NCBI GenBank assembly: GCA_903837135.1
Contig: CAILTK010000089.1
Location: 62,001-126,000 of the forward strand
DNA from: an uncultured Caulobacterales bacterium
GTDB taxonomy: Bacteria > Pseudomonadota > Alphaproteobacteria > Caulobacterales > Caulobacteraceae
DNA: 64,000 nucleotides
Direction: 5' to 3'
Shown: piece by piece, positions 43,063-54,183 of the stretch
How positions within the stretch are numbered: the first letter of the stretch is position 1
Layout: every line of letters begins with the position of its first letter
Position numbers and translations under genes: made by a program
Notes under the pieces: generated by a model
Seen by the model: only the letters and a program-made list of their open reading frames with translations
What the model was told of the DNA's origin: nothing
The model's database searches: none

Positions 43063-45150
43063 ATGGCCAATCGGCGTGAGTTCCTGAAGACGTCCTCGGC
43101 TGTGCTCGGCGTGTTCGTCGCCGTCGCTGCGCCCGCCTTCGCCCCCGCCGTTCACGCCACTGAGAACGCCGCCGATAGCCGCTACCCCCAGGGCGTGGCC
43201 TCGGGCGATCCGACTCCGGATGGAATCGTGCTCTGGACCCGGGCGCAGCCGTCGGCCGGCGAAAGCGATGTTGCGCTCGTCCTGCAACTCAGCAGACGAA
43301 GCGACTTCAAGACCGTAGCCCTCGAAAAGTCGCTGAAGGCTTTGGCCGGCGTCGACCATACCTGCCGGGTGGTGGTCACCGGGCTCGAGCCTGCGACGAC
43401 CTACTACTACCGGTTCATCGACGACGCCCACAGGACCTCGACCGTTGGTCGCACGCGCACGGCCCCGGCTCCCACCGCCGACGTCGAGGCGCGGTTCGCC
43501 CTGGCTTCGTGCCAGAACTTCCAGACCGGTTACTACCACGCCTACCGCCGCCTTCTGGAGCAAGAGCGGACGGCGGGCCCGGAGGCGCGGATCGACTTCG
43601 TGCTGTTCGTAGGCGACTTCATCTACGAGATGATCTTTCCGGCGAGGATGGGCGTACCGACGCGGCCGCTGGCCTTCCCCGGCAAGCCGTGGGACGACCA
43701 CAACCAGAACTTCGGCCAGAAGATCGAACTGCAGTACGCCGAGACGGTGGACGAATACCGCTATCTCTATCGGGGATGTCTCGCCGATCCGTGGCTGCGG
43801 GCGGCTCGGCAGAACTGGCCCTTCATCTGCATCTTCGACGACCATGAAGTGGCCGACGACTATTGGCAGTCGATGACCGTCTATCAGCCGCCGGGCACGC
43901 CGACCCAGCGGCGCAAGGTGGCCGGCAACCAGGCCTATTTCGAATATATACCGACCATGCTGTCGGATCTGCCGCGTCAGAACCCGGCCTATGACTTCAA
44001 ACCGGTCCAGGTCCAGGATGTCCCGTTCGGCGCGGTCGACGACCTCAACCGCAGCACTGAGCCCAACAATCTGGCGGCGATCCACAGCATCAACATCACG
44101 CGGCGACTGCAATGGGGGCGACACCTCGACCTCATCCTGGCCGACAGCCGCTCCTATCGCTCCGAGCATCCCGTGCCCGGCTTGATCGGCCAAAAGCTGT
44201 CCTTCCATCCCCGGGCCCTGCTTCCCCGTGGGCTGGTCGAGGAGATGGACGCGGGCAGGACCGCCCACGGCGGGCATCCGCGCGAAACGGTCGAGGCGCG
44301 GGGCATGAGCTTCCCCAACGCCCGCAGGACCACGCCGGTCGGCACCATGTACGGCGCAGATCAGAAGGCCTGGGTGAAATCCCAACTGAAGGCGTCGACG
44401 GCCACGTGGAAGGTCTGCGTCAACTCGGTGCCGCAGACCCCGCTCAGCTTCGATTTCCGCTTCGAGGGGCGCTCGATCGCGCCGGACGAGGTGGTGATGA
44501 CCGACTCCTGGGAAGGCTATCCCGGCGAGCGCCGCGAAATGCTGGAGTTCGTGCGCGACAGCCGCATCGCCAACTACATCTCGCTCTCAGGCGATCATCA
44601 CATGCACTTCTGCGGCCTGCTGAGCCCCGATCGGGACGACGGCGGGGCGGGCGCGGTGGGGGTCGAGTTCGTCTGCGCGGGGATCAGTTCGGCCAGCTTC
44701 GGCGATGTCCTGCGCTCGTTCATGAAGGCCAAGGCGCCGGGGACCGAGGCCGAAACCCTGGTGGGGGGGCCGCCGGTCGCCGCCGGTCGCCCCGCCCTGC
44801 CGTGGACCGGCGTCACCGCCCTCTACGGCTGGGAGGAATCCCTGCGCTGCGCCAAGGCCTCCGGCCCCGCCGGCGCCGTCCGGCCCTCGGCGGGGCGTCG
44901 CCGGCAGACGCATATTCCCTACATGGATTCGGATTCCTACGGCCTGTGCGTGGCCACGGCCACGGCGTCGGACTTTCGGGTGGACTTCGTCACCTTCGAC
45001 CTGAAGCAGGTCTACACCGACTACGCCGAACCTGCCGAACCGCGCTACGTCGCGCGCTTCAACGTCCCGGTCCAGGCCGCAGGGGCGAAGGTGGTGCTGC
45101 AAGGCCCGACCTTCGCCGGCGAACCGCCCTTCCCCTATAGCAAAGCGTGA
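43063..45150 (+). CDS. phoD: PhoD-family alkaline phosphatase/phosphodiesterase
   Basis: A 695-residue PhoD-like enzyme with a Tat signal (ANRREFLKTSSAVLG). The N-terminal domain has YPQGVASGDPTPDGIVLWTRAQP. The metal-binding core has FALASCQNFQTGYY, FVLFVGDFIYE, CIFDDHEVADDYW and SLSGDHHMHFCG. PhoD enzymes bind Fe3+ and Ca2+ and release phosphate from mono- and diesters in the periplasm. It is longer than typical PhoD (about 520-580 residues), with extra segments in the middle. It follows the TonB receptor by 49 bp and ends 24 bp from the convergent purL stop. Confidence 0.9.
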   Translation: MANRREFLKTSSAVLGVFVAVAAPAFAPAVHATENAADSRYPQGVASGDPTPDGIVLWTRAQPSAGESDVALVLQLSRRSDFKTVALEKSLKALAGVDHTCRVVVTGLEPATTYYYRFIDDAHRTSTVGRTRTAPAPTADVEARFALASCQNFQTGYYHAYRRLLEQERTAGPEARIDFVLFVGDFIYEMIFPARMGVPTRPLAFPGKPWDDHNQNFGQKIELQYAETVDEYRYLYRGCLADPWLRAARQNWPFICIFDDHEVADDYWQSMTVYQPPGTPTQRRKVAGNQAYFEYIPTMLSDLPRQNPAYDFKPVQVQDVPFGAVDDLNRSTEPNNLAAIHSINITRRLQWGRHLDLILADSRSYRSEHPVPGLIGQKLSFHPRALLPRGLVEEMDAGRTAHGGHPRETVEARGMSFPNARRTTPVGTMYGADQKAWVKSQLKASTATWKVCVNSVPQTPLSFDFRFEGRSIAPDEVVMTDSWEGYPGERREMLEFVRDSRIANYISLSGDHHMHFCGLLSPDRDDGGAGAVGVEFVCAGISSASFGDVLRSFMKAKAPGTEAETLVGGPPVAAGRPALPWTGVTALYGWEESLRCAKASGPAGAVRPSAGRRRQTHIPYMDSDSYGLCVATATASDFRVDFVTFDLKQVYTDYAEPAEPRYVARFNVPVQAAGAKVVLQGPTFAGEPPFPYSKA

Positions 45151-45174
45151 GGCCCCGATCAGGCGAAGGGCGAT

Positions 45175-47436
<2,262 letters not shown>

Positions 47437-47622
47437 GGGCGGGGGACTAGCCGATTTGCGCGGGCGTGTCAGCGCGGGTGACGCGCATCGGCAGCCCGGG
47501 TCATGGATGAGGCGCCTTAGATAGGGGCGCCCGGCCGATCCCGCGAAGATTTCACTCCGGCGGATTGCAGCTGTCACAAGCGTCGCCGCAAGATGGAGGC
47601 TCCACACTCCTGGGAGGCGACC

Positions 47623-47925
47623 ATGTCGGTAAGCGGTGAGTACGAGATTACGGTGCATACCCCGAACGGTGATCGCGACGCCCACCTGTCGCTGCACGAG
47701 GATGGGGGCCACCTGACCGGCGAGCAATGCAACGACGGTCATTGCGCCCACATCGAGCACGGCCAGGTCCACGACGAGCATTTCGAGTGGACCAGCGAGC
47801 TGGCCGATCCGCACGCGACCCTGCACTTCACGGCCCAGTGCGACGATCACGCCTGCTCGATCATCTCGGGCGACGTCGACGCCGGCCCGCTCGGCAGCTT
47901 CCACTTCACCGGCAAGAAGGTCTGA
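47623..47925 (+). CDS. Small His/Cys-containing protein of unknown function
   Basis: A 100-residue protein. The ATG at 47623 ([18 protein letters not shown]) has GGGAGG upstream and is preferred over the track's start. It is predicted all-beta and acidic, with many His residues ([31 protein letters not shown]) and three Cys. The pattern [21 protein letters not shown]...[12 protein letters not shown] is that of a small beta-barrel repeat seen in several proteobacterial hypothetical proteins. Metal binding is plausible from the His content but unproven. It is divergent from purL. Confidence 0.7.
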   Translation: MSVSGEYEITVHTPNGDRDAHLSLHEDGGHLTGEQCNDGHCAHIEHGQVHDEHFEWTSELADPHATLHFTAQCDDHACSIISGDVDAGPLGSFHFTGKKV

Positions 47926-47930
47926 GCCGG

Positions 47931-47978
47931 GACTGACGTTTCAGGGGGCTGACCTTTCGGGGGGCTGACGTTCAGGCC
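47931..47978. repeat. Three degenerate 16-bp tandem units
   Basis: GACTGACGTTTCAGGG, GGCTGACCTTTCGGGG and GGCTGACGTTCAGGCC follow one another directly after the small His-rich gene and before the convergent cytochrome gene. No hairpin is obvious. The origin is probably slippage. Confidence 0.55.
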
Positions 47979-48033
47979 GTGACCCGGCCGGCTCCGGATC
48001 GGGTGAAGTCGTCCGATCCGGATGGCAGGTGGA

Positions 48034-48681
48034 TCATGGCTTGGGCTCGTCTTTCGTCTCCGCCACATACGCCGGGTTCAGCGCGCCCAGGGCGGTGGCG
48101 ACGGGCAGCAGGGTGGGATAGAACTGGACGAAGGTGGTGTCGGCGGCGGCGTGGGTCTGGTGGCAGGCGTAGCACGACGCCGCGTAGGGGATCATCGCCG
48201 CCGGCGCATGATCTCCGCCGAAGCCGAAGAAACCCCAGCCGCCCTTGAACCGCGCCGTGTCCTTGACGTGCGCCTCCAGCCCCATGACCTCGCCGGTCTG
48301 GAACTGGCCCTGTCGGTTGATCGAGCCCTTGGTCCTGCCGGTGCGGTTCTCCAGCATCAGCACCGTCTTGTCGGGCCAGACGCCGGTACGCTTGAAGGCG
48401 GCGTAGGCGGCGCGAGGAACGAAGACGTTGTCGAACATGTGCATGCCGGCCACGGCCGGGGCTTCGGTATAGCTCATGTCGATCCCGGAACTCAGGAACA
48501 CCCAGTCGCGGTAGTCGGCGGGCAGGATCAGCTTGCCGGAGGCGTCGTACCGCGGCGCGCCGGATTGCGCGACGTCGGACTGCGGCGTCTCGGCGTGGAC
48601 GGTCATGCCGGCCAGGGCGCCGCACACGGCCAGGGCCGCGGTGGCGGCGACGCCGGCGCTGAACAGGGCGAGGGGTTTCAT
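48034..48681 (-). CDS. Cytochrome P460-family c-type haem protein
   Basis: A 215-residue exported haem protein. The signal peptide is MKPLALFSAGVAATAALAVCGALAGMTVHA. The P460 fold is indicated by LPADYRDWVFLSSGIDMSYT, HMFDNVFVPRAAYAAFKRTGVWPDKTVL and GWGFFGFGG. The haem-attachment site is CYACHQTH near the C terminus. Characterised cytochromes P460 oxidise hydroxylamine and bind NO, with a Lys cross-linked to the haem. The Lys in VWPDKT is a candidate but I cannot confirm the cross-link. Many homologues outside nitrifiers are of unknown role. It stands alone on the minus strand. Confidence 0.85.
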   Translation of the reverse strand: MKPLALFSAGVAATAALAVCGALAGMTVHAETPQSDVAQSGAPRYDASGKLILPADYRDWVFLSSGIDMSYTEAPAVAGMHMFDNVFVPRAAYAAFKRTGVWPDKTVLMLENRTGRTKGSINRQGQFQTGEVMGLEAHVKDTARFKGGWGFFGFGGDHAPAAMIPYAASCYACHQTHAAADTTFVQFYPTLLPVATALGALNPAYVAETKDEPKP

Positions 48682-48873
48682 CGGCGGTCTCCCAGAACGA
48701 GATCGCCAGCATAGCTTGGCGCGCCATGGCGCTCAGGACATTGTTCCCACCTTTTCAGACATCCTTGCATTTCTTCCCAGTCCGGGCAGGGAAGGCGGCC
48801 GCACCGCGGACGGAAGGGGTGGGGGAGACGCCCAGGCGTCGGCGCCGTCGACCCCGTCCGAACGCTTCGGGCC

Positions 48874-48900
48874 CACCTCCCCCGAACTCCGGGGGAGGTG
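48874..48900. terminator. Hairpin CACCTCCCCCG/CGGGGGAGGTG
   Basis: Perfect 11-bp arms with loop AACTC, 15 bases past the stop of the minus-strand gene at 48916. It is of the same C5/G5 extragenic type as the hairpin at 26430. It probably ends or protects that transcript. It is not followed by T residues. Confidence 0.5.
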
Positions 48901-48915
48901 GAGCTCAAGGTCGGT

Positions 48916-49560
48916 TCAGAGCGCCGCGGCTTGGCGTCCAGGCCGCTTGGCGGCCTCCATGCGGGCGACGAGGAGTTCGGTCTCCGGGGTCGAGGCGCGC
49001 GGACCGATCGCCAGCATGGCGTCGAGGGCGCCCGCGAGGGCGGCGAAGAAACCCGGCAGGGCGATCACGCTCATTCCGCTCTTCAGGTGTTCGGCGATGC
49101 GGATCAACTCGCGCACGGTGCGGGCGGTCTTCAGCGAATAGCGCCGCACCGTCCACGGCCCCAGCACCTCGCCGATCAGGAGATAGCCGTGGTGGCGGTC
49201 GGTGAAGCGGCGTTTGCGCTGCTTTTCGGGCGTCAGGGCGGTGAGGTGGGCGCGCAGGACCTCCACCCGCGCCGCCTCGTCCGCCGCCGTTCCCCGCGCG
49301 CCGGCGAGACGGGTGACGAAGGGCAGAAGGAGCTTCATCCGCAGCTCCGCGTCGGTGATGCTGTCGTTGAGCCAGACCGAGAACTCGCCGATCACCGGGC
49401 AGAAGCAGGAGGGCAGCTCGCGGGCGTGACCGACGCGTTGATAGCCGAACCCGGCGGCGACGATGGCCGCCTCGTTGATGCAGGTGCCGCCGTCCGGCCC
49501 CGGGAAGTCGTGCGACCCGTAGAGCAGCTTCCAGTTCAGGATATGGGAAAAATCGTCCAT
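48916..49560 (-). CDS. Conserved protein of unknown function
   Basis: A 214-residue protein. The ATG at 49560 (MDDFSHILNWKLLYGSHDF) has GGAG six bases upstream. The track's longer ORF is antisense to the neighbouring peptidase leader. The N-terminal part has a striking motif FPGPDGGTCINEAAIVAAGF followed by PSCFCPVIGEFSVWLND and RMKLLLPFVTRLAG. I have a general memory of such proteins in rhizobia and some prophages, without a known role. The C-terminal part is helical and Ala-rich. No signal peptide or catalytic signature is evident. It is divergent from the M20 peptidase. Confidence 0.72.
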   Translation of the reverse strand: MDDFSHILNWKLLYGSHDFPGPDGGTCINEAAIVAAGFGYQRVGHARELPSCFCPVIGEFSVWLNDSITDAELRMKLLLPFVTRLAGARGTAADEAARVEVLRAHLTALTPEKQRKRRFTDRHHGYLLIGEVLGPWTVRRYSLKTARTVRELIRIAEHLKSGMSVIALPGFFAALAGALDAMLAIGPRASTPETELLVARMEAAKRPGRQAAAL

Positions 49561-49738
49561 GGCGTACTCCGACCCGTGCACAAGGGCACGACCCAGACGC
49601 CTCGGCTCGGCGCCTGTCCGCGCTTCAAAGGCAGAATACCACCGGATTTCGAACAGGAATGAGGCGATCCCGCGCGCGGGTTTCGATCCCTGGAAAAACC
49701 GTCTAACTCTGCATGCGGAGACAGGGGAGCACGGGCGG

Positions 49739-51127
49739 ATGCGGGCGGTGGCGATCGGTGTTTTGGCGGCGGCGCTCGCGGGGGCTGCGGGGGCGGCGCC
49801 GGCGGCGCATCCGGCCGCGGACGCGCAGGCGCTCGACCTGGCCAAGCAGGCCATCGCCCTGCGCTCGGTCGAGGGGCCGGGCAACCGTACGCCCGAGGTC
49901 GCGACCCTCTACAAGTCGGCCCTGGTCGCCGGCGGCTTCGCGGCGCAGGACATCACCATCACGCCGATGGGCGACACCGCCTATCTGATCGCCCGCTGGC
50001 CGGGCTCGGACCCGGGTCTCAAGCCGCTGGTGATCTCCGGGCACATGGACGTGGTCGAGGCCAAGCCGGCCGACTGGAAGCGGGATCCGTTCACGCCGGT
50101 GGTGGAGAACGGCTATCTCTACGGCCGCGGCGCCACCGATATGAAGCTCGACGGGACCATCGCCATCGCCTCGCTGATCGAGCTGAAGCGCGAGGGCTAC
50201 AAGCCCCGGCGCACCATCATCATCGAGTTCTCCGGCGACGAGGAGACGGCCATGCGCACCAGCGCCGCGATCGCCGAGGCGCTCAGCAACGCCGAGCTCG
50301 TGCTCAACATCGACGGCGGCGGCGGCGTGCTGAACGAGGCCACGGGTGCGCCCGAGTACTTCACCTGGCAGGGGGCGGAGAAGACTTACGCGGACTTCAC
50401 GCTGACGGTGACCAATCCCGGCGGCCACTCCTCGGCCCCGCGCAGGGACAACGCCATCGATCAGCTGGCCGCGGCGCTGGTGCGCATCCAGGCGCATCAG
50501 ATCAAGCCGGAGCTCAGTCCGCTGACCCGCGAATATTTCGTGCAGGCGTCCAAGTACGAGGAGCCCGCGATCGGCGCGGCCATGCGCGCCTTCGCCGCCG
50601 ACCCCACCGACAAGCAGGCCATCGCCGTGCTGAGCGCCAATCCGGCCACCGTGGGCAAGATCGGCACCACCTGCGTGGTCACCATGATCAGCGGCGGTCA
50701 CGCGCAGAACGCCCTGCCGCAGCGGGCGACGGCGAACGTCAATTGCCGGATCTTTCCGGGACACTCACGGTCCGAGATCCTGGCCGAACTGAAGGCGGCC
50801 GCCGCCGAGCCGGCGGTGATCGTGACGGACGCGACCGAAGGCTCGGTCGCCAACGACGCCTCGCCGATGCGGCCTGATTTCGTGGCGGCGGTGACCAAGG
50901 CCATGGGCGTCGCCTATCCCGGCGTGCCGGTGTTCCCGAGCATGGCGTCGGGCGCCAGCGACAGCATGTGGTTCCGCTATCACCACGTGCCGAGCTATGG
51001 CGCGAGCCCGGTGTTCATCAAGGACTCCGACGACTTCAGCCACGGCCTCAACGAGCGCACCCCCGTGGCCAGCATTCCGCCGGCGATCACCTACTATCTG
51101 TCGTTGGTTCCGGATCTGTCGAAGTAG
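49739..51127 (+). CDS. Exported M20-family metallopeptidase
   Basis: A 462-residue M20 peptidase with a signal peptide (MRAVAIGVLAAALAGAAGAAPA). The ATG at 49739 has GGGGAG upstream. The track's start adds 60 unlikely residues. Dinuclear zinc ligands are in ISGHMDVVEAKPADW (His), GRGATDMKLD (bridging Asp), FSGDEETAM (catalytic Glu pair), LNIDGGG (Asp) and DFSHGLNERTP (C-terminal His). TNPGGHSSAPRRDNAI marks the dimerisation domain. Homologues are annotated as succinyl-diaminopimelate desuccinylase-like or carboxypeptidase G2-like. Export suggests scavenging of peptides. Confidence 0.88.
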   Translation: MRAVAIGVLAAALAGAAGAAPAAHPAADAQALDLAKQAIALRSVEGPGNRTPEVATLYKSALVAGGFAAQDITITPMGDTAYLIARWPGSDPGLKPLVISGHMDVVEAKPADWKRDPFTPVVENGYLYGRGATDMKLDGTIAIASLIELKREGYKPRRTIIIEFSGDEETAMRTSAAIAEALSNAELVLNIDGGGGVLNEATGAPEYFTWQGAEKTYADFTLTVTNPGGHSSAPRRDNAIDQLAAALVRIQAHQIKPELSPLTREYFVQASKYEEPAIGAAMRAFAADPTDKQAIAVLSANPATVGKIGTTCVVTMISGGHAQNALPQRATANVNCRIFPGHSRSEILAELKAAAAEPAVIVTDATEGSVANDASPMRPDFVAAVTKAMGVAYPGVPVFPSMASGASDSMWFRYHHVPSYGASPVFIKDSDDFSHGLNERTPVASIPPAITYYLSLVPDLSK

Positions 51128-51515
51128 AACCTGCGATCTTAAGATTAAACGCGGAGATCTCGAAGATATGTGCAGAGAACTCTGAGGATTTCGCAATAAA
51201 ATCACGCTCATCCCGGCATTGGCTTCGCCGCCCTTCGGGTTGCCGGGATGAGCGGAATTTCTATTGTTGATGGATTCTGTCTCCGCCTGCTCCGTGCGAC
51301 TCTCCGCGATCTCCGCGTTGATCCTGCAGTCCTTCGGATCGGGCGGTTTCGGGCGCCAATGCGCCTGCTTCGCGAGCGACTTAGCCAGATGAACACGGCT
51401 GGGGGCCGCGCAAACACGCACCCAGCGGGGGTATTTTCCGCGCCGGCGGATCGGACTTGCCCGCGGGAGTTTGACCCTCCAAACCTCACGCTCCACGGGT
51501 CAGAGGTCGGGCTGC
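51128..51515. other. Intergenic region with a palindromic repeat, no gene
   Basis: 388 bp between two same-strand genes. Apart from the repeat at 51205-51254 I see only short shadow ORFs. The part near 51420-51515 is GC-rich and should carry the promoter of the next gene. No hairpin with a T-tract was seen. Confidence 0.4.
51205..51254. repeat. Dispersed palindrome copy with enlarged loop
   Basis: CGCTCATCCCGGC and GCCGGGATGAGCG are perfect 13-bp arms, identical to those at 52587 and 59356. The loop is 24 bases here, against 4 there. The outer flanks CAATA-AAAT and ATTTCTATTG extend the pairing imperfectly. Confidence 0.75.
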
Positions 51516-52559
51516 ATGCGCAAGAGTTGGCTGGTCGTCTCCCTGTTGCTTTCGCTGGCGCCGGCGGCGAGCCGGGCCGCGTCCTGGTCGCCCCCGCGCA
51601 CGCCTGACGGCGTTCCCGACCTGCAGGGCGTGTGGACCAATGCGTCGGCGACCAAGCTGACGCGCCCGCCGTCGGTCAAGACCCTGGTGGTCGGCGACGC
51701 GGAGGCCGAGCGGATCGCCAAGGCCAACCCACAGGTGCGCTATCAGCAGATGGATAGCGGCCCGGCCGATCCGGCCCATCCGGCCTCCGCCGCGGAGGAC
51801 GTCGGCAAGGGCTATAACGGCTTCTGGCTCGATCCCGGCGCCACCCTCGGCAAGGTCAAGGGCGAATGGCGGACCTCGTGGATCGTCGATCCGGCCGACG
51901 GCCAGCTGCCGTTCTCGGAGGGCGGCAAGGCCCTGCTGGCCAAGGCCCAGGCCTACGCCCGCGCCGCCGATGCGCCGGCCGACCCCGAGCGGCTGCAGCC
52001 CTGGGACCGCTGCCTGATCGGCTCGCGCGGATCGGGCGGGCCGGCCATGCTGAACAACCTCTACAACAACAGCTACCAGATCGTGCAGACCAAAGGGGCG
52101 GTGGCCATCGTGGTGGAGATGGTCCACGACGTGCGCATCATCCCCCTGTTCGCCGACAGGGCGGCGGCGGAGGCCGGCCGGCGGCCGGCGGCGCTGCAGC
52201 CCTGGCTCGGCGACAGCGTCGGCTGGTGGGACAAGGATACGCTGGTGGTGGAGACCACGCATGTGAACCATGAGCAGGGGCGTGCGGGCCCGGTGTTCCT
52301 GACCCCCGAGGGCCGGGTGACCGAGCGCTTCACCCGCACGGGACCCAAGGAGATTCTCTACGAATTCCAGGTCGAGGATTCGACCTACTACAGCCGGCCC
52401 TGGCGCGCCGAGATGAGCTTCACCCCGCAGAAGGGCCGGCTGTTCGAGTACGCCTGCCACGAGGGCAACTACGCCCTGCCGGACATCCTCCGCGGCGCCC
52501 GGGTGGCCGACCGCAAGGCCGGCAAGGCGGCGCCCTCGACCGGCGACGGCGCGGAGTGA
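51516..52559 (+). CDS. Exported protein of unknown function
   Basis: A 347-residue protein with a signal peptide (MRKSWLVVSLLLSLAPAASRAAS). AGAGGTC precedes ATG 51516. The mature N terminus reads PPRTPDGVPDLQGVWTNASATKLTRP, a motif shared by a large group of exported proteins in sphingomonads, caulobacters and acidobacteria. LQPWDRCLIGSRGSGGPAMLNNLYNN and WWDKDTLVVETTHVN are also characteristic. The fold looks mainly beta. The function of this group is unknown to me. It converges on the beta-lactamase-like gene. Confidence 0.75.
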   Translation: MRKSWLVVSLLLSLAPAASRAASWSPPRTPDGVPDLQGVWTNASATKLTRPPSVKTLVVGDAEAERIAKANPQVRYQQMDSGPADPAHPASAAEDVGKGYNGFWLDPGATLGKVKGEWRTSWIVDPADGQLPFSEGGKALLAKAQAYARAADAPADPERLQPWDRCLIGSRGSGGPAMLNNLYNNSYQIVQTKGAVAIVVEMVHDVRIIPLFADRAAAEAGRRPAALQPWLGDSVGWWDKDTLVVETTHVNHEQGRAGPVFLTPEGRVTERFTRTGPKEILYEFQVEDSTYYSRPWRAEMSFTPQKGRLFEYACHEGNYALPDILRGARVADRKAGKAAPSTGDGAE

Positions 52560-52586
52560 CTTGGCCAACCGGGTTCGAATGCTTCT

Positions 52587-52618
52587 CCGCTCATCCCGGC
52601 ATTCGCCGGGATGAGCGG
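52587..52618. repeat. Dispersed perfect palindrome copy
   Basis: CCGCTCATCCCGGC-ATTC-GCCGGGATGAGCGG has 14-bp perfect arms. It lies between convergent genes, 28 bases after one stop and 21 before the other, so it may also act as a two-way transcription end. The 32 bases are identical to those at 59356-59387. Confidence 0.85.
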
Positions 52619-52638
52619 GTGTTTGGATATTCCGTAAT

Positions 52639-54063
52639 TCAGGGATCCCGGGCGATCACCAGGTCGCCCGCCTTCAGCGCCGTGACCGCGCCGTCCTTGC
52701 GCACCACGTCAAAGCCGAGGTTCATGGCCAGAACCATCAGGTGGTCGGCGCTGGTCGGCACCACCTCCAGGCGCTCGCCGGCCCCCTGCCGGCCCCACAG
52801 CTTGCCGTCGGCCATCTCGACACTGAACAGACCGTGGCCGTAGCGCCCGGCGAAGGCCCGCATCTGCGCATCGGTCAGCGACGCCGCCGCGATCAGTTTG
52901 GGCTCAAGGCCCTTCCAGCCGTAGGCGCGGGCGACGGCCTGGACCAGCGGCTGGATCACCGCCATGCCGCTGTCGCCGTTGGCCATGACGACCACGCCGC
53001 GGCCGCCGGTGAGCCAGCCGACCAACTGCGCCTTGAACCCCCAGTCGTCGCCGCCGTGCGAGAAGCGCAAGGAGTCGCCCTGGCCGTCGACCTGGATCCC
53101 GAGACCCCAGCCGCCGAGCCCGGGCGTCACCATCGCCCGGGCGGTGGCCTGGTTCAACAGCGCCTGCGAGCCGCCGTCGTAGGCGTGCTGCAGGGCGATC
53201 ACCCATTTCGCCAGGTCGGTCGGCGTGGTCCACAGCCCCGCGGCGGCCATCTCGGGATAGGTGTGGGCGCGACCGACCACCGGGGCGCCGGAGGATAGAT
53301 AGCCCGCGGCCCCGTCGTGCCTGTCGGCGGGGAGGGGTTGTTCATAGGTGCTCGCGCCCATGGCCAGCGGCGCGAACACCCGCTTGTCCATCAGGTCGGG
53401 AAAGTCCTGGCCGGTGGTGTCGGTCATGATCAGCTGGGCGATGGTGATGCCGCCGCCGGAATAGCTCCAGGCCGTGCCGGGCGTGTGGTCGACCACCACC
53501 GGGGCGGTGTTGGCCGGCGGCTTGCCTTCCAGCACCTGGACCACCGTCGGGACCGGGGCCCCGGCGGCGTACCCCGGAAACCCGTGCACGGTCAGGCCGG
53601 CGGTGTGGGTCAGGAGACCGCGCAGCGTGACCGGCTTTTCGGCGGTCAGCGGGCTGGCCGGTATGCGCCAGCTCTTCAGCTCGGTGTTGGCGTCGGCGTC
53701 GAGGTCGAGCAGGCCTTCCTGCACCAGTTGCAGGGCGGCGCTGGCGGCGACCGGCTTGCTGATCGACCCGGCCTGGAACACCGTCGCCGGGGTGGCCCGG
53801 ACCTTGCCGGCCACGTCGGCGTAGCCGTAGGCCCGGGCCCAGACGATGCGGCCGTGGTCGATCACCGCGATGCTGACCGCCGGCACGTGGTGCGCGGCCA
53901 TCGCCTCGGCCAGGCTTGTCGACGGCTCGATCCGGCCCTGAACCTGCACCAGGGGGCGAAGGTCGTGCTCGATCCGGGCGATGTGCGGATCCTCGGCCGC
54001 CAGGCCCGGCGCCGCGAGCACGAGCCAGGCCATCGTCGTTGCGCAGACGTCACGCGTTCTCAT
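52639..54063 (-). CDS. Serine beta-lactamase-fold hydrolase, exported
   Basis: A 474-residue class C-like serine hydrolase. ATG 54063 (MRTRDVCATTMAWLVLAAPGLAAED) starts the signal peptide and is preferred over the track's start. The SxxK motif is AGSISKPVAA. The second motif is YSGGG in place of YxN. The third is SHGGDDWGF, the HxG equivalent. THTAGLTVHGFPGY is typical of the family. A C-terminal domain of about 100 residues (AFAGRYGHGLFSVEMADGK) resembles the lipocalin-like tail of D-aminopeptidases. Such proteins act as esterases or D-amino-acid peptidases more often than as antibiotic-hydrolysing enzymes. Confidence 0.85.
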   Translation of the reverse strand: MRTRDVCATTMAWLVLAAPGLAAEDPHIARIEHDLRPLVQVQGRIEPSTSLAEAMAAHHVPAVSIAVIDHGRIVWARAYGYADVAGKVRATPATVFQAGSISKPVAASAALQLVQEGLLDLDADANTELKSWRIPASPLTAEKPVTLRGLLTHTAGLTVHGFPGYAAGAPVPTVVQVLEGKPPANTAPVVVDHTPGTAWSYSGGGITIAQLIMTDTTGQDFPDLMDKRVFAPLAMGASTYEQPLPADRHDGAAGYLSSGAPVVGRAHTYPEMAAAGLWTTPTDLAKWVIALQHAYDGGSQALLNQATARAMVTPGLGGWGLGIQVDGQGDSLRFSHGGDDWGFKAQLVGWLTGGRGVVVMANGDSGMAVIQPLVQAVARAYGWKGLEPKLIAAASLTDAQMRAFAGRYGHGLFSVEMADGKLWGRQGAGERLEVVPTSADHLMVLAMNLGFDVVRKDGAVTALKAGDLVIARDP

Positions 54064-54183
54064 GCCGGATCCTCCACCCTCTCCAGCAGATAACGACGGG
54101 TTCGCCCCGTCTGGCAACGCTTGAGGCCCGTCGCATTGACGAGTCGGCGCCCACGACTAAGGTCTCGGCAAAGGAGCCTCGGC

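Noticed and set aside
52639-54063. Antibiotic-resistance beta-lactamase
   Set aside because: SxxK and HGG motifs are present but the YxN motif is replaced and a C-terminal lipocalin-like tail is present. This points to an esterase or D-peptidase relative.
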